From positions 1-57,463 of the forward strand of contig CAMILZ010000015.1 of assembly GCA_946223075.1 (NCBI GenBank): a DNA stretch of 57,463 nt, written 5' to 3'. A program made the position numbers and the translations under genes. The first letter of the stretch is position 1. Every line of letters starts with the position of its first letter. The stretch is from an uncultured Dermabacteraceae bacterium (lineage in GTDB: Bacteria; Actinomycetota; Actinomycetes; Actinomycetales; Dermabacteraceae). The notes under the pieces are model-generated. The model was given only the letters and a program-made list of their open reading frames with translations, was not told the origin of the DNA and made no database searches. Below are positions 7,479 to 16,380 of this stretch, one piece after another.

Positions 7479-8803
7479 AATGTCACCGTAGCCTTCCTCA
7501 ACAGTGCGCTCACTTCGGCGCCCGTCCAGTCTAATGAATCTGCACTCGCGCCAAGGGATACGACTCCCGTGCCCACGAGAATCGCCACAATCGCCGCGAT
7601 CGCGACGACGACAATCACGATGATGAGCGGCAAGCTGACCTTACCGACGCTCTGCCCCGTGGAGGTCCCGCGTCGCGCGGCTTCGCTGTGCTCGCGGCTC
7701 GCGCTCCCCGCGGAGTTGGCGCTCGCGGCGGAGCGTGCACTCGGCGCTGACGCCGCCGTGGACGAGGACCTGATCGTCACGGGCTTCGAGCCGACCCCGG
7801 CGAGGGGCATCGCCGCCGTGCGGGTTCCCGTGGGAGAAATCGGGTTAGCCGTGCGCGAGTTCGCCTTCGACGTGATCTTGCGGCTCGAGTGCCCGCCATC
7901 ATTCTTCGATGTGCCTTTATCCGCATCCGAGCGTGCCCCCGGAGCGCGCACCGCGCTCGTGCCGAAGCGCGGCTCTTCGCCTCGCTCGATCGAATCGAGG
8001 ATCCGTGCCACGACGGCGGCCGAACGCGGCCTGTTTGCCGGGGCCTTTGCGAGCATCATCATGACGAGGCGGCGCAAATCTGGGTTGATGCGATCGGGAA
8101 GCTCAGGCGGCGCCTCCTTGACCTGGGCCATCGCGATCTCGACCTGGCTCGTGCCCGTGAAGGGACGCGACCCCGTGAGCATCTCGTAGGCGACGATGCC
8201 GAGCGCGTAAATATCTGAAAGGCTCGTGGCCTGCTTACCCATGGCCTGCTCGGGAGATAGATACTGTGCGGTGCCCATCACGAGACCGGTCTTCGTGAGC
8301 TTCGCCTGGTCGTTCGAGCGGGCAATACCGAAGTCGGTGATCTTGAGCGCCCAGTCGTTTTTGTCGTCGACGAGGACATTCTCGGGTTTGACGTCGCGGT
8401 GCACAACACCCTTCACATGGGCGGCGTCGAGCGCCTTCGCGAGCTCCTTGAGGATCGCGATCACGCGCTCTTCCTCGAGACCGTCGGGGTTCTCCTCAAT
8501 GATGTCCGAGAGGGGGCGCCCTTTGACGAGTTCCATGACGATGTAGGCGCGCCCGTCGAGCTCGCCGTAGTCGTAGAGTCCAGCGATCGCCTCGTGCGCG
8601 AGGGCGGCGGTGTGCCGTGCCTCGGCGCGGAAGCGCTTGAGGTAGCCTTCTTCGCCCGCGAACTCTTCGCGCAGGACCTTGACGGCGACGGGGCGGTCGA
8701 GCTCCTTGTCTTTGCCTTCCCAGACCTGGCCCATGCCGCCCGTGGCGATGAGGCGAGTGAGTTCGTAGCGTCCTTCGAGGACGAGTCCTTTACGTGTTTT
8801 CAT
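7475..8803 (-). CDS. pknA: Serine/threonine protein kinase PknA
   Basis: This 442-residue membrane kinase has an N-terminal kinase domain (about 12-275) with glycine loop TGGMGQVW, Lys42, HRD Asp137 and DFG Asp157. A Ser/Ala/Arg-rich juxtamembrane segment follows, then a transmembrane helix near 391-417 and a short outer tail without PASTA domains, as in PknA. It probably phosphorylates division and wall-synthesis proteins together with PknB. The start lies one base past the pbpA stop and the end overlaps pknB by four bases, so expression should be strictly operonic. Confidence 0.94.
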   Translation of the reverse strand: MKTRKGLVLEGRYELTRLIATGGMGQVWEGKDKELDRPVAVKVLREEFAGEEGYLKRFRAEARHTAALAHEAIAGLYDYGELDGRAYIVMELVKGRPLSDIIEENPDGLEEERVIAILKELAKALDAAHVKGVVHRDVKPENVLVDDKNDWALKITDFGIARSNDQAKLTKTGLVMGTAQYLSPEQAMGKQATSLSDIYALGIVAYEMLTGSRPFTGTSQVEIAMAQVKEAPPELPDRINPDLRRLVMMMLAKAPANRPRSAAVVARILDSIERGEEPRFGTSAVRAPGARSDADKGTSKNDGGHSSRKITSKANSRTANPISPTGTRTAAMPLAGVGSKPVTIRSSSTAASAPSARSAASANSAGSASREHSEAARRGTSTGQSVGKVSLPLIIVIVVVAIAAIVAILVGTGVVSLGASADSLDWTGAEVSALLRKATVTL

Positions 8804-8804
8804 G

Positions 8805-10250
8805 CTATTCCTCGATCACTGCCTTCATGAGGTCCCGCGCGATGGGGGTTGCGACGGCGCTTCCATAGCCGCCTTCTTCGACGACAACGGCCACCGCGAC
8901 CTTCTTGTCGCCTTTGATTGCGTACCCAACGAACCACGAGTGGGGCTTTTTCCCTTTCGCCCACTGCGCCGTTCCCGTTTTTCCGCCCACTTCTGCACCA
9001 TCGATCTGCGCGCGCTTGGCGGTACCGTCGGTGACGGTGGCCTCCATCATTTGCCGCATGTGCGCGGCACTTGCGGCGGAGAGCGGCTGGCTCTTCTTGT
9101 GCGGGGTGAGTGCCTTGACTTCTTTGAGGTCGCCCGTGCGCACCGATTTGATGAGTTGGGGCTCCATGACAATCCCGTCGTTCGCGAACGAGCCGGCCAT
9201 CATCGCCATCTGGAGTGGGGTGACCTTGTCCTCGTACTGCCCGATCGAGCTCATGGCGAGCTGCGCGTCGTCCATGTCGGAGGCGATCGAGGAGGGCGTG
9301 ACGGAGAGGGGGATTTCCATTTTTTCCCCGAAGCCGTATTCGGCGGCTTTCTTCTCGAGGGCGTCTTCACCGAGCTGCACGCCGAGCATCGCGAACGAGG
9401 TATTGCAGCTTTGCTCGAGAGCGGATTGCAGGCTTGACGCGTCGTTCGGGCCACACGCAGTGGTGTTGCCGTTCGGGTGATTGGCGAGCGATGTTGAGGA
9501 GTTCGGGAGCTGGTAGCTTCCGGGCCCGGGGATTTCCGATTCGGGGGTGTAGTTGCCGGAATCGAGTGCGGTTGCGGCGACGAGAAGCTTGAACGTCGAG
9601 CCGGGCGGGTAGAGGTTCCCCGAAATCGCGCGGTTGTTCATGGGCTTATTCGGGTCGTCGTTGAGCTTCTTCCACGCCTTTTGGACCTTTGTGGAGTCGT
9701 GAGAGGCGAGAAGATTCGGGTCGTAGCTCGGCGTTGAGACCATCGCGAGAACGGCGCCCGTGTCGGGGTCGATGGCGACGGCTGCACCGCGCTGATCGCC
9801 GAGGGCGTCGTAGGCGGCTTCCTGTGCTTTCGAGTCGATGGTGAGTTCGACTTGCGCGCCCTGCGGGTCGTGCCCCGAGAGCACGGTCATGAGGCGGTCG
9901 TAGAAGAGCGAATCGGCCTTACCCGAGAGTTCTTCGTTGGTGGCCTTTTCCATGCCGCCGAAGCCGTACACGACGCTGTTGAAGCCCGTGACGGGCGCGT
10001 AGAGCGGGCCGTTCGCGTATTCGCGCTTGAGCCCGTAGCGGTTGTTGACCTTTGTACTCGAGGCGACCGCAACGCCGTCCACGACGATTGGCCCGCGCGG
10101 GCGCCCGAATTCGTTGTAAATCGTGCGAGCATTGCGGCCGTTGGAGTTGAGCTCTTCGGCTTTGATCACCTGGAAGTAGGTGGTGGATCCGAAGAGGAAG
10201 AGGAGGAGAACGGCGAGCACGAGTGACACGTGGCGAAGGGGCTTGTTCAT
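8805..10250 (-). CDS. pbpA: Class B penicillin-binding protein PbpA (transpeptidase)
   Basis: This 481-residue protein has one N-terminal transmembrane anchor (about 8-25), a short PBP dimerisation region, and a transpeptidase domain with Ser218 in STFK, the SCN motif (281-283) and KTG (424-426). It cross-links peptidoglycan outside the membrane as the partner of the RodA/FtsW polymerase encoded just upstream. It is short for a class B PBP, as PbpA usually is. The ATG overlaps the rodA stop as ATGA. In mycobacteria PbpA is needed for septation and is influenced by PknB. Confidence 0.95.
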   Translation of the reverse strand: MNKPLRHVSLVLAVLLLFLFGSTTYFQVIKAEELNSNGRNARTIYNEFGRPRGPIVVDGVAVASSTKVNNRYGLKREYANGPLYAPVTGFNSVVYGFGGMEKATNEELSGKADSLFYDRLMTVLSGHDPQGAQVELTIDSKAQEAAYDALGDQRGAAVAIDPDTGAVLAMVSTPSYDPNLLASHDSTKVQKAWKKLNDDPNKPMNNRAISGNLYPPGSTFKLLVAATALDSGNYTPESEIPGPGSYQLPNSSTSLANHPNGNTTACGPNDASSLQSALEQSCNTSFAMLGVQLGEDALEKKAAEYGFGEKMEIPLSVTPSSIASDMDDAQLAMSSIGQYEDKVTPLQMAMMAGSFANDGIVMEPQLIKSVRTGDLKEVKALTPHKKSQPLSAASAAHMRQMMEATVTDGTAKRAQIDGAEVGGKTGTAQWAKGKKPHSWFVGYAIKGDKKVAVAVVVEEGGYGSAVATPIARDLMKAVIEE

Positions 10251-11656
10251 GCGGTCACCTCCGCGTCCATGGTGCGCGGCGCGTGCTGGTCGGTCGCGAT
10301 CGTTTTTTCGGTCTCGCCGAGGCTGCGTGCGGCGGGCCTGCGCGCGGCGTCACTGAGCTTCATGAGCAGTCCCACGATGATCCAGTTCGACACGAGGCTT
10401 GAGCCACCCGCGGCCATGAAGGGCAACGTGAGGCCCGTCAGGGGAATCACGCGCGTCACGCCGCCCACGACGATGAATACTTGAAGGCCCAGAGTGAAGG
10501 AGAGCCCGGCCGCGATGAGTTTCCCGTAACCGTCGGAAATGCCCACCGCCGAGCGGAGCCCGCGTTGCACGAAAAGGGCGTAGAGAGAGAGGAGCGCGAA
10601 CACTCCCACGAGGCCAACTTCTTCTGCGACCGACGCGAAAATGAAATCGGATTGCGCGAAGGGGACCGTGTCTTGACGACCTTCGCCGAAGCCCGTGCCG
10701 AAGAGCCCACCGTTGGCGATGCCGAAGATGCCGTTGTTAATCTGCCCGCAGTTGCTGAAATTGGCGCGGCTCATGGGGTCGAGCCAGCATTCGAAGCGGC
10801 GCTGCACGTGCCCGAGCTTGAGAACGTAGTAGATCCCCGGGGGCGCGAACATGAGGGCGCCGATCACGAACCAGCTGAGGCGGTCCGTGGCGGTGTAAAG
10901 CATGACGACGAAGAGGCCGAAGAAGAGAAGCGATGTGCCGAGGTCGTTTTGGAATACGAGCACGGCGGTTGCTCCGGCCCAGGCGAAGAGGAGCGGGCCG
11001 AGGTCGGACCAGCGGGGGAGCGTGATGCCGAGGACCCGCGGGCCGGCGAGGGCGAGTGTGTCTCGGCGCGAGACGAGGAAGCCCGCGAAGAACATGGCGA
11101 AGAAGATCTTTGCGACCTCGGCGGGCTGGAACGAGTAGCCGGCGATACGGATCCAAATGCGCGCGCCATAGTTGGCTGCACCGATGCCGGGTGCGAGGGG
11201 GAGGAGCAGGAACAGGAGTCCGACGGCGCCCGTGATCCAGGTGTAGCGACGCAGCTGACGGTGATCCCGCATGACGATGAGGACACCGATGACACAGGCG
11301 AGGCCGAGGATCGTCCACATGATCTGACGCGAGGCGAAGCCGTGTGCCCAAGACGTGTACTGGGCGTAGACGAGATCAACGCTCTTGATGGTGGCGAGGC
11401 CAATGAGGTTGATGAGGAGGGCAATGGGCAGCAGCAACGGATCGGCGTAGGAGACGCGCAGCGACGCGACGATGTACACGACGAGCGCGGCGACGCCGAG
11501 CCTGCCGATCTGCCACCAGGTCGAGGTGGCGATCTCGTCATTGCGCCCGAGGTCCACGAGAACATTCGCGCCGAGACCGATGGCGAAGGCAGCAAGAAGC
11601 AGAACAAAGTGCAAAATGCGCCGTGTTCGTGCCTCGTAGCTGATGACAGTGGCCAC
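10247..11656 (-). CDS. rodA: RodA/FtsW-type peptidoglycan polymerase (SEDS)
   Basis: This 469-residue multi-pass protein has about ten to twelve hydrophobic helices and SEDS signatures, including the region with SFQPAEVAKIFFAMFFAGFL and a C-terminal GLTLPFMAAGGSS. SEDS proteins polymerise glycan strands from lipid II with a cognate class B PBP, here PbpA. The GTG start overlaps the pstP stop as TAGTG, and the end overlaps pbpA by four bases. The setting favours RodA of the pknAB operon over FtsW, which normally lies in the dcw cluster. Confidence 0.94.
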   Translation of the reverse strand: MATVISYEARTRRILHFVLLLAAFAIGLGANVLVDLGRNDEIATSTWWQIGRLGVAALVVYIVASLRVSYADPLLLPIALLINLIGLATIKSVDLVYAQYTSWAHGFASRQIMWTILGLACVIGVLIVMRDHRQLRRYTWITGAVGLLFLLLPLAPGIGAANYGARIWIRIAGYSFQPAEVAKIFFAMFFAGFLVSRRDTLALAGPRVLGITLPRWSDLGPLLFAWAGATAVLVFQNDLGTSLLFFGLFVVMLYTATDRLSWFVIGALMFAPPGIYYVLKLGHVQRRFECWLDPMSRANFSNCGQINNGIFGIANGGLFGTGFGEGRQDTVPFAQSDFIFASVAEEVGLVGVFALLSLYALFVQRGLRSAVGISDGYGKLIAAGLSFTLGLQVFIVVGGVTRVIPLTGLTLPFMAAGGSSLVSNWIIVGLLMKLSDAARRPAARSLGETEKTIATDQHAPRTMDAEVTA

Positions 11657-12942
11657 TATCGCCCACCGTCCGAGGGGGCTCCGCCGGAGTCGCTCGCGCC
11701 GCCCTGATCGCTCGCGCCCGAGGAGGCGTCCCTCGAGAGGCTGCCTTCTGCTGCGAGCTGCGCGACGATGCGGTTGGCGTCATCGCGGTTTTTTGCGCTG
11801 ATGGTGTTCGTGACCTGGGTTTGTGTCACGGGCTGCAGGTCGCTGAGGGCGACGTCGGTGATGTCTTCTTCGTGCGAGAGGGAGATCGGGCCTAGATCCT
11901 GGGCGATGCCCTTGTAGATCACGACTTTCTCACCGTCACTGCCCACAAAGTATTGATCTTGGGTCCAGTCGTAGGCGAACCACGCCCCGCCCGCGAGGAT
12001 CACGGCGATGAGGGTAAAGAGGGCGACCACGGGCCAGGTTGAGCGCCGCGGGGGTTCCTCTTCGTAGTCTTCGTCTTCGTACGGTGCTTCTTCGCGTGTG
12101 AGCGCCGCGGCTCGTGCCGCGGGACCCGTCGCGGCCGTGGGGCGGTGCCGATCGCGCGCGGCCGCGCCCACGACCATGCTTCCGCTCGAGGGGCCTGGAT
12201 CGCCCTTGCGGAGGTCGTCGATGTCGATGACGTCCGCGATGACGCACGTGATGTTGTCGGGGCCGCCTGCCTTGAGGGCAAGTTCGACGAGTTGCTCGGC
12301 GCATTCGTCGGGGTCGTCGACGCTTGCGAGGACGTCGCTTATCGTCTCGAATGACACGAGCCCGGAGAGGCCGTCGGAGCACAGCATCCAGCGGTCACCC
12401 GGGACGGCAGGCTTGAGGCTGAGGTCGAGCTCGGGATCGGCGTCAACATCGCCGAGGACGCGCATGATCATGGAGCGCTGCGGGTGGCGTTCGGCTTCCT
12501 CGGGCGTGAGCCGGCCCTCGTCGATGAGGCGCTGCACAAACGTGTGGTCTTTCGTGACCTGCGTGCATTCGCCTTCGCGCACGAGGTAGGCGCGCGAATC
12601 GCCGATGTGCACAAGCGCGAATTTGTTGCCCGCGCGAAGGAGCGCAGTCACGGTCGTGCCGAGACCAGCGAGCTGGGGTTCCTCGCGTGCACGCCTCAGG
12701 ATGGCGTCGTTGGCATCGAGAACCGCGCCTTCGAGGGCCGCGACGATGTCGGTTCCGGGAGCGTCGGTTTCGAGCTCGCTAAGTGTTCCCACCGCGACGG
12801 AGCTCGCGACGTCACCGCCGGCGTGGCCTCCCATGCCGTCGGCAACGACGAGGAGGTGGGAGCCGGCGTAGCCGGAGTCTTGGTTGTTTGAGCGTACGAG
12901 CCCAACGTCTGTTTTCGCTGCGTAGCGCAACCCAATGGTCAT
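11656..12942 (-). CDS. pstP: PP2C-family serine/threonine phosphatase PstP
   Basis: This 428-residue protein has an N-terminal PP2C domain (about 1-240) with metal-binding acidic motifs NNQDSG, VADGMGGHAGG, HIGDSRAYL, CSDGLSG and GGPDNIT. A cytoplasmic linker, a transmembrane helix (about 308-328, WPVVALFTLIAVILAGGAWF) and an external C-terminal domain follow. It reverses PknA and PknB phosphorylation. The gene overlaps fhaB upstream (ATGA) and rodA downstream (TAGTG). The membrane-anchored layout matches mycobacterial PstP. Confidence 0.95.
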   Translation of the reverse strand: MTIGLRYAAKTDVGLVRSNNQDSGYAGSHLLVVADGMGGHAGGDVASSVAVGTLSELETDAPGTDIVAALEGAVLDANDAILRRAREEPQLAGLGTTVTALLRAGNKFALVHIGDSRAYLVREGECTQVTKDHTFVQRLIDEGRLTPEEAERHPQRSMIMRVLGDVDADPELDLSLKPAVPGDRWMLCSDGLSGLVSFETISDVLASVDDPDECAEQLVELALKAGGPDNITCVIADVIDIDDLRKGDPGPSSGSMVVGAAARDRHRPTAATGPAARAAALTREEAPYEDEDYEEEPPRRSTWPVVALFTLIAVILAGGAWFAYDWTQDQYFVGSDGEKVVIYKGIAQDLGPISLSHEEDITDVALSDLQPVTQTQVTNTISAKNRDDANRIVAQLAAEGSLSRDASSGASDQGGASDSGGAPSDGGR

Positions 12943-13451
12943 CGGGGGCCTCGCCTCAATTCAATCTGGGTGTTGCCGATCGTGATGGCGGCGCCCGGTT
13001 TGAAGGGCGCGGAGCCTTCGAGCGGCTTGCCTGCGAGCGTCGTGCCGTTGGTCGAGCCGAGATCTTCGACGTACCACTCGCCATCGTGCGGGAACACGCG
13101 CGCGTGGCGGTTGGAGGCGTATTCATCCGAGAGCACGAGGGTGCATTCGGGTGCGCGGCCGATGAGGATCGGTGAGGCTGCGAGGCGAATGGTGGTGCCG
13201 CGGAGAGGCCCTGCGGTCACGACGAGCTGAGTCTGCACGGCATTCGGGTCGGTGGTCTTTTGCCCCTGGTGAAGGGCGGAGGGGTCGCTCACGGTTCGCC
13301 GCTCGGCGCCTGCCTTTCGGCCGCTTCCGCCGCGCGTAATGACCGTGGTTCCAAAGAGGTCGTTGCGCATGACGATGAGGGCAACGATCACGAAGAGCCA
13401 CAGCGCGACGACGAAGCCGAAGCGCAGGACGATGAGGGTTAGTTCGCTCAC
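12939..13451 (-). CDS. fhaB: FHA-domain protein FhaB (FipA-like)
   Basis: This 170-residue protein has an N-terminal membrane helix (about 5-28) and a C-terminal FHA domain (about 85-165) with the phosphothreonine-binding blocks IGRAPECTL, SNRHARV and LGSTNGT. FhaB of mycobacteria links PknA/PknB signalling to division and wall synthesis. It ends in a 4-bp overlap with pstP and starts 7 bp after fhaA. The start TTG/GTG/ATG choice was taken from the open frame and fits the membrane anchor. Confidence 0.92.
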   Translation of the reverse strand: MSELTLIVLRFGFVVALWLFVIVALIVMRNDLFGTTVITRGGSGRKAGAERRTVSDPSALHQGQKTTDPNAVQTQLVVTAGPLRGTTIRLAASPILIGRAPECTLVLSDEYASNRHARVFPHDGEWYVEDLGSTNGTTLAGKPLEGSAPFKPGAAITIGNTQIELRRGPR

Positions 13452-13458
13452 GCGGACC

Positions 13459-14157
13459 TCACCACTCGGAGGGCGCGCCCGAGGGCAGGATCACGGTGAG
13501 GCGCGTGCGACCGATGCGGATCGTGGCGCCATCGGGGAGTCCGGTCGGCGTGGTGATGCGCTCGCCGTTCACGAAGGTGCCGTTGGTGGAGCCCAGATCG
13601 GTTGCGGTCATGGCGGTGCCGTCCACGCGAAGTTCGAGGTGGTGGCGGCTTACGCCCGTGTCGTCGAGGATGATGTCGCTGTCGCCACCGCGGCCGATCA
13701 CGGTGACGCGCCCCGTGAGCAGGTACTGCTGGCCGTCGATTTCGAGGATCGGCTGGAAGTTTTCGCCGCCCGTCGTGGCGGGGGCGAGTGACGAGCGTTC
13801 CGTGCTCGACTCCGTTTCGAAGCGACCTGCCTTGACGTCGTCGTCGCGTTTGAGGGTCACGGTGACGTTGCCCACGAACAGGTACTTTTGCTGGTCGGCG
13901 TGGTCCACGAGGATCCGCTGGAGTTCGTCCACGAGGGTGTCTTCCCACGAGGCGAAGCGTTCGTAGTCCACGGAGTTGAGGTACACGGAGTATGTGTTGG
14001 GTGCGAGCGTGCGGGCGCGGTCAAGGACCTGGATCTGGTCGTCGCATTCGCGCTTGAGCCCCTGGGCGAGGTCGAGCGGCTTGATGCTGCCGCCGCGCGA
14101 GAACACATTCGACACACCGCGGTCGAGGCTGCGCTCGATTCGGTCGAGAAAACTCAA
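13459..14157 (-). CDS. fhaA: FHA-domain protein FhaA with DUF3662 domain, short form
   Basis: This 232-residue protein has an N-terminal DUF3662/FhaA_N domain (about 1-120, with SLDRGVSNVFSRGGSIKPLD) and a C-terminal FHA domain (about 145-225) with VIGRGGDSD, VSRHHLEL and LGSTNGTFVNG. Mycobacterial FhaA, which binds phosphorylated MviN and regulates lipid II flipping, is more than twice as long because of a Pro/Gly-rich linker that is almost absent here. The start appears to be TTG, with AAGGAG upstream at good spacing. It is the first gene of the operon that runs to trpG. Confidence 0.93.
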   Translation of the reverse strand: MSFLDRIERSLDRGVSNVFSRGGSIKPLDLAQGLKRECDDQIQVLDRARTLAPNTYSVYLNSVDYERFASWEDTLVDELQRILVDHADQQKYLFVGNVTVTLKRDDDVKAGRFETESSTERSSLAPATTGGENFQPILEIDGQQYLLTGRVTVIGRGGDSDIILDDTGVSRHHLELRVDGTAMTATDLGSTNGTFVNGERITTPTGLPDGATIRIGRTRLTVILPSGAPSEW

Positions 14158-14191
14158 CGTGGGTCTCCTTGGGTAAACGTCGTACGCCGCG

Positions 14192-14197
14192 AGTCTA
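14192..14197 (-). promoter_or_regulatory. Candidate -10 (TAGACT) of the fhaA-pknB operon
   Basis: The minus strand reads TAGACT here, a good TANNNT -10 box. Transcription would begin around 14185 and leave a leader of about 28 bases holding the AAGGAG site before the TTG start of fhaA. No convincing -35 is visible. Confidence 0.45.
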
Positions 14198-14255
14198 TCG
14201 CGTGCGCCGCACGGGTGATTCGTTCAGATGTAAGGATGTGGTGGAGGATTGGAGT

Positions 14256-15131
14256 ATGAGTGATGAACACGCGAATCTCCACCACGATGTTGCCGAGTCT
14301 CTTGCCGCGCTCCTTTCGCCCTTAAGTTTTGATTCGGCCGTTGGCCTCATCAGTTCCGACGGTCGCCTGATCACGGCGTACGGGGATCTTGATCGGGTGT
14401 TCCCCCTCGCGAGCGTGTCGAAGCTGATCGCGACGTACGCGGCGCTTGTCGCGATCGATCGGGGGCTGCTTGCACTTGAGGATTCCGCGGGGGCGGGCAC
14501 TCCTGAGGGCTGCATGGTCGAGCATCTTCTCGCGCACGCGGCGGGCTACGCGTTTGAGGGCGGGGAGTTCCTCGCGGCGCCGGGCAAGCGCCGCATGTAC
14601 ACGAACGCCGGCATCGAGCAACTTGGGCGCGTCGTGAGTGGCGCGGTGGGCAAAGACTTCGAGGAGTGGGTTCGCGAGAGTGTCACGGAACCGCTCGACA
14701 TGGGGGGCGTTGAGCTTTCGGGTTCACCCGCGAAGGACTATCGCGGAAGCATCGAGGACCTGCTTGTCCTGGGGCATGAGTTCATGAACCCCTCGCTTAT
14801 CTCGGCTTCTCTCGCCGATTCGGCTCATCGCCCGCACTTCCCCGATCTCTCCGGCGTGCTTCCCGGCTACGGGCGTCAGAGCCCGAACGATTGGGGGCTC
14901 GGCGTGGAGATCAAGGGGCACAAGGATCCCCACTGGACGGGGTCGCTCAACTCGCCTCGCACGTTCGGGCATTTTGGCCAGTCGGGGTCGTTCCTGTGGG
15001 TTGATCCCGAAGCCGCCCCGGGCGGGCTGAGCGCGGCGTTCCTTTCCTCGAAGCCCTTCAGCGAGGAGCACGTGCGGGTGTGGCCCTCTCTCAACGATCT
15101 CCTCATTCGTGCCGCCCATGCCCAGCGTTAA
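14256..15131 (+). CDS. Serine hydrolase of the beta-lactamase / PBP4 family
   Basis: This 291-residue protein has the SVSK motif (SxxK, nucleophile in PLASVSKLI), a YTN motif (Tyr-x-Asn in RRMYTNAGIEQLG) and a late HFGQSG motif matching HxG-type third motifs of serine beta-lactamase-like hydrolases and esterases. No signal peptide is evident, so it is probably cytoplasmic. ATG at 14256 is chosen because GGAGGATTGGAG precedes it and the upstream in-frame residues look non-coding. The substrate is unknown; esterase or peptidase activity is possible. It ends about 46 bp before the sqd1 start. Confidence 0.8.
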   Translation: MSDEHANLHHDVAESLAALLSPLSFDSAVGLISSDGRLITAYGDLDRVFPLASVSKLIATYAALVAIDRGLLALEDSAGAGTPEGCMVEHLLAHAAGYAFEGGEFLAAPGKRRMYTNAGIEQLGRVVSGAVGKDFEEWVRESVTEPLDMGGVELSGSPAKDYRGSIEDLLVLGHEFMNPSLISASLADSAHRPHFPDLSGVLPGYGRQSPNDWGLGVEIKGHKDPHWTGSLNSPRTFGHFGQSGSFLWVDPEAAPGGLSAAFLSSKPFSEEHVRVWPSLNDLLIRAAHAQR

Positions 15132-15177
15132 GAGGCGAGGCTTTTCGCGCCATCACTATCCTGGAGGAGTGACTCAC

Positions 15178-16380
15178 GTGAAAGGACGGGCGATGCAGCA
15201 GGGCAGCAACGAGCACGGGAAGCAGGGGCTCCGCATTATCGTCGCGGGTGGCGACGGATTTTGTGGCTGGCCCACGGCACTGCACCTTTCGAATAGCGGG
15301 CACGAGGTCACGATCCTCGATTCGCTCGTGCGCCGCGACATCGATACCGAGCTCGGTTCGAACTCTCTCACGCCGATCCTCCCGCTCGAGGAGCGCGTCG
15401 CCGCGTGGAAGGACGTCTCGGGCAGAAGCATCGACGTGCGAATTGGCGACCTGAGCGACTACGACTTCTTGAGCGAGGTTGTTCGCGACGTGCAACCCGA
15501 GGCCTTCGTGCACTTCGCCGAGCAGCGAAGCGCCCCCTACTCGATGATTGACCGCGAGCACGCGATCTATACGCAGCGCACAAACGTCGAGGGAACCCTC
15601 AACGTGCTGTGGGCGATCAGGGACTTCGCCCCCGAATGCCACCTCGTGAAGCTCGGGACGATGGGCGAGTACGGCCAGCCCAACATTGACATTGAAGAGG
15701 GCTTCATCGAGATCGAGCACCGCGGTCGCAAGGACCGCCTGCCGTTCCCGAAGCAGCCCGGCAGCTTCTATCACCTTTCGAAGGTGCATGACAGCGACAA
15801 CATCATGTTCGCGTGCAAGATCTGGAACATCGCCGCGACGGATCTCAATCAGGGCATCGTGTACGGGCTTCACACCGACGAGACCCGCATGGACCCCCGC
15901 CTCGTCAATCGCTTCGATTACGACGCCGTGTTCGGCACGGCCCTCAACCGCTTTCTCATTCAGGCTGCGGTAGGCCACCCCCTCACGGTGTACGGCGAGG
16001 GTTCGCAAACGCGCGGATACCTCAACATCGAGGACACGGTGCGCTGCATCGAAATCGCGTGTACGAATCCCGCAGCGCCCGGCGAATTCCGCGTGTTCAA
16101 TCAGTTCACGGAGTCGTTCAGCGTTGAAGAGCTCGCCGTGAAGGTCATCTCAGCAGCCTCGAGTCTCGGCCTTGACGCGCGAATCGACCACCTTGAGAAC
16201 CCGCGCGTGGAGAAGTACAACCACTACTACAAAGCCGTGAATACGCGCCTTATCGATCTCGGTCTCGAGCCCCACCTGCTCACCGAGCGGGTGCTTGTGG
16301 AAATCCTCGAGTCGGCACGGGGCCACGTTGATCGCGTCAAGAATGAGCTGATTCTCCCGGGCGTCACGTGGCGCAAGTAA
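15178..16380 (+). CDS. sqd1: UDP-sulfoquinovose synthase (Sqd1/SqdB family)
   Basis: This 400-residue extended SDR enzyme should convert UDP-glucose and sulfite to UDP-sulfoquinovose, the head-group donor for the sulfolipid SQDG. Sqd1 hallmarks are all seen: NAD-binding GGDGFCGWPTALHLS, MGEYGQPNIDIEEGFIEIEH, the catalytic set Thr161, Tyr198 and Lys202 (YHLSK), and TVYGEGSQTRGYLNIEDTVR. GTG at 15178 is chosen because GGAGGAG (15163-15169) is optimally placed; the ATG at 15193 is too far. Its end overlaps the next glycosyltransferase by 13 bp, as expected for a two-step pathway. Other sugar-nucleotide epimerases lack the MGEYG/NIDIEEG signature. Confidence 0.92.
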   Translation: MKGRAMQQGSNEHGKQGLRIIVAGGDGFCGWPTALHLSNSGHEVTILDSLVRRDIDTELGSNSLTPILPLEERVAAWKDVSGRSIDVRIGDLSDYDFLSEVVRDVQPEAFVHFAEQRSAPYSMIDREHAIYTQRTNVEGTLNVLWAIRDFAPECHLVKLGTMGEYGQPNIDIEEGFIEIEHRGRKDRLPFPKQPGSFYHLSKVHDSDNIMFACKIWNIAATDLNQGIVYGLHTDETRMDPRLVNRFDYDAVFGTALNRFLIQAAVGHPLTVYGEGSQTRGYLNIEDTVRCIEIACTNPAAPGEFRVFNQFTESFSVEELAVKVISAASSLGLDARIDHLENPRVEKYNHYYKAVNTRLIDLGLEPHLLTERVLVEILESARGHVDRVKNELILPGVTWRK

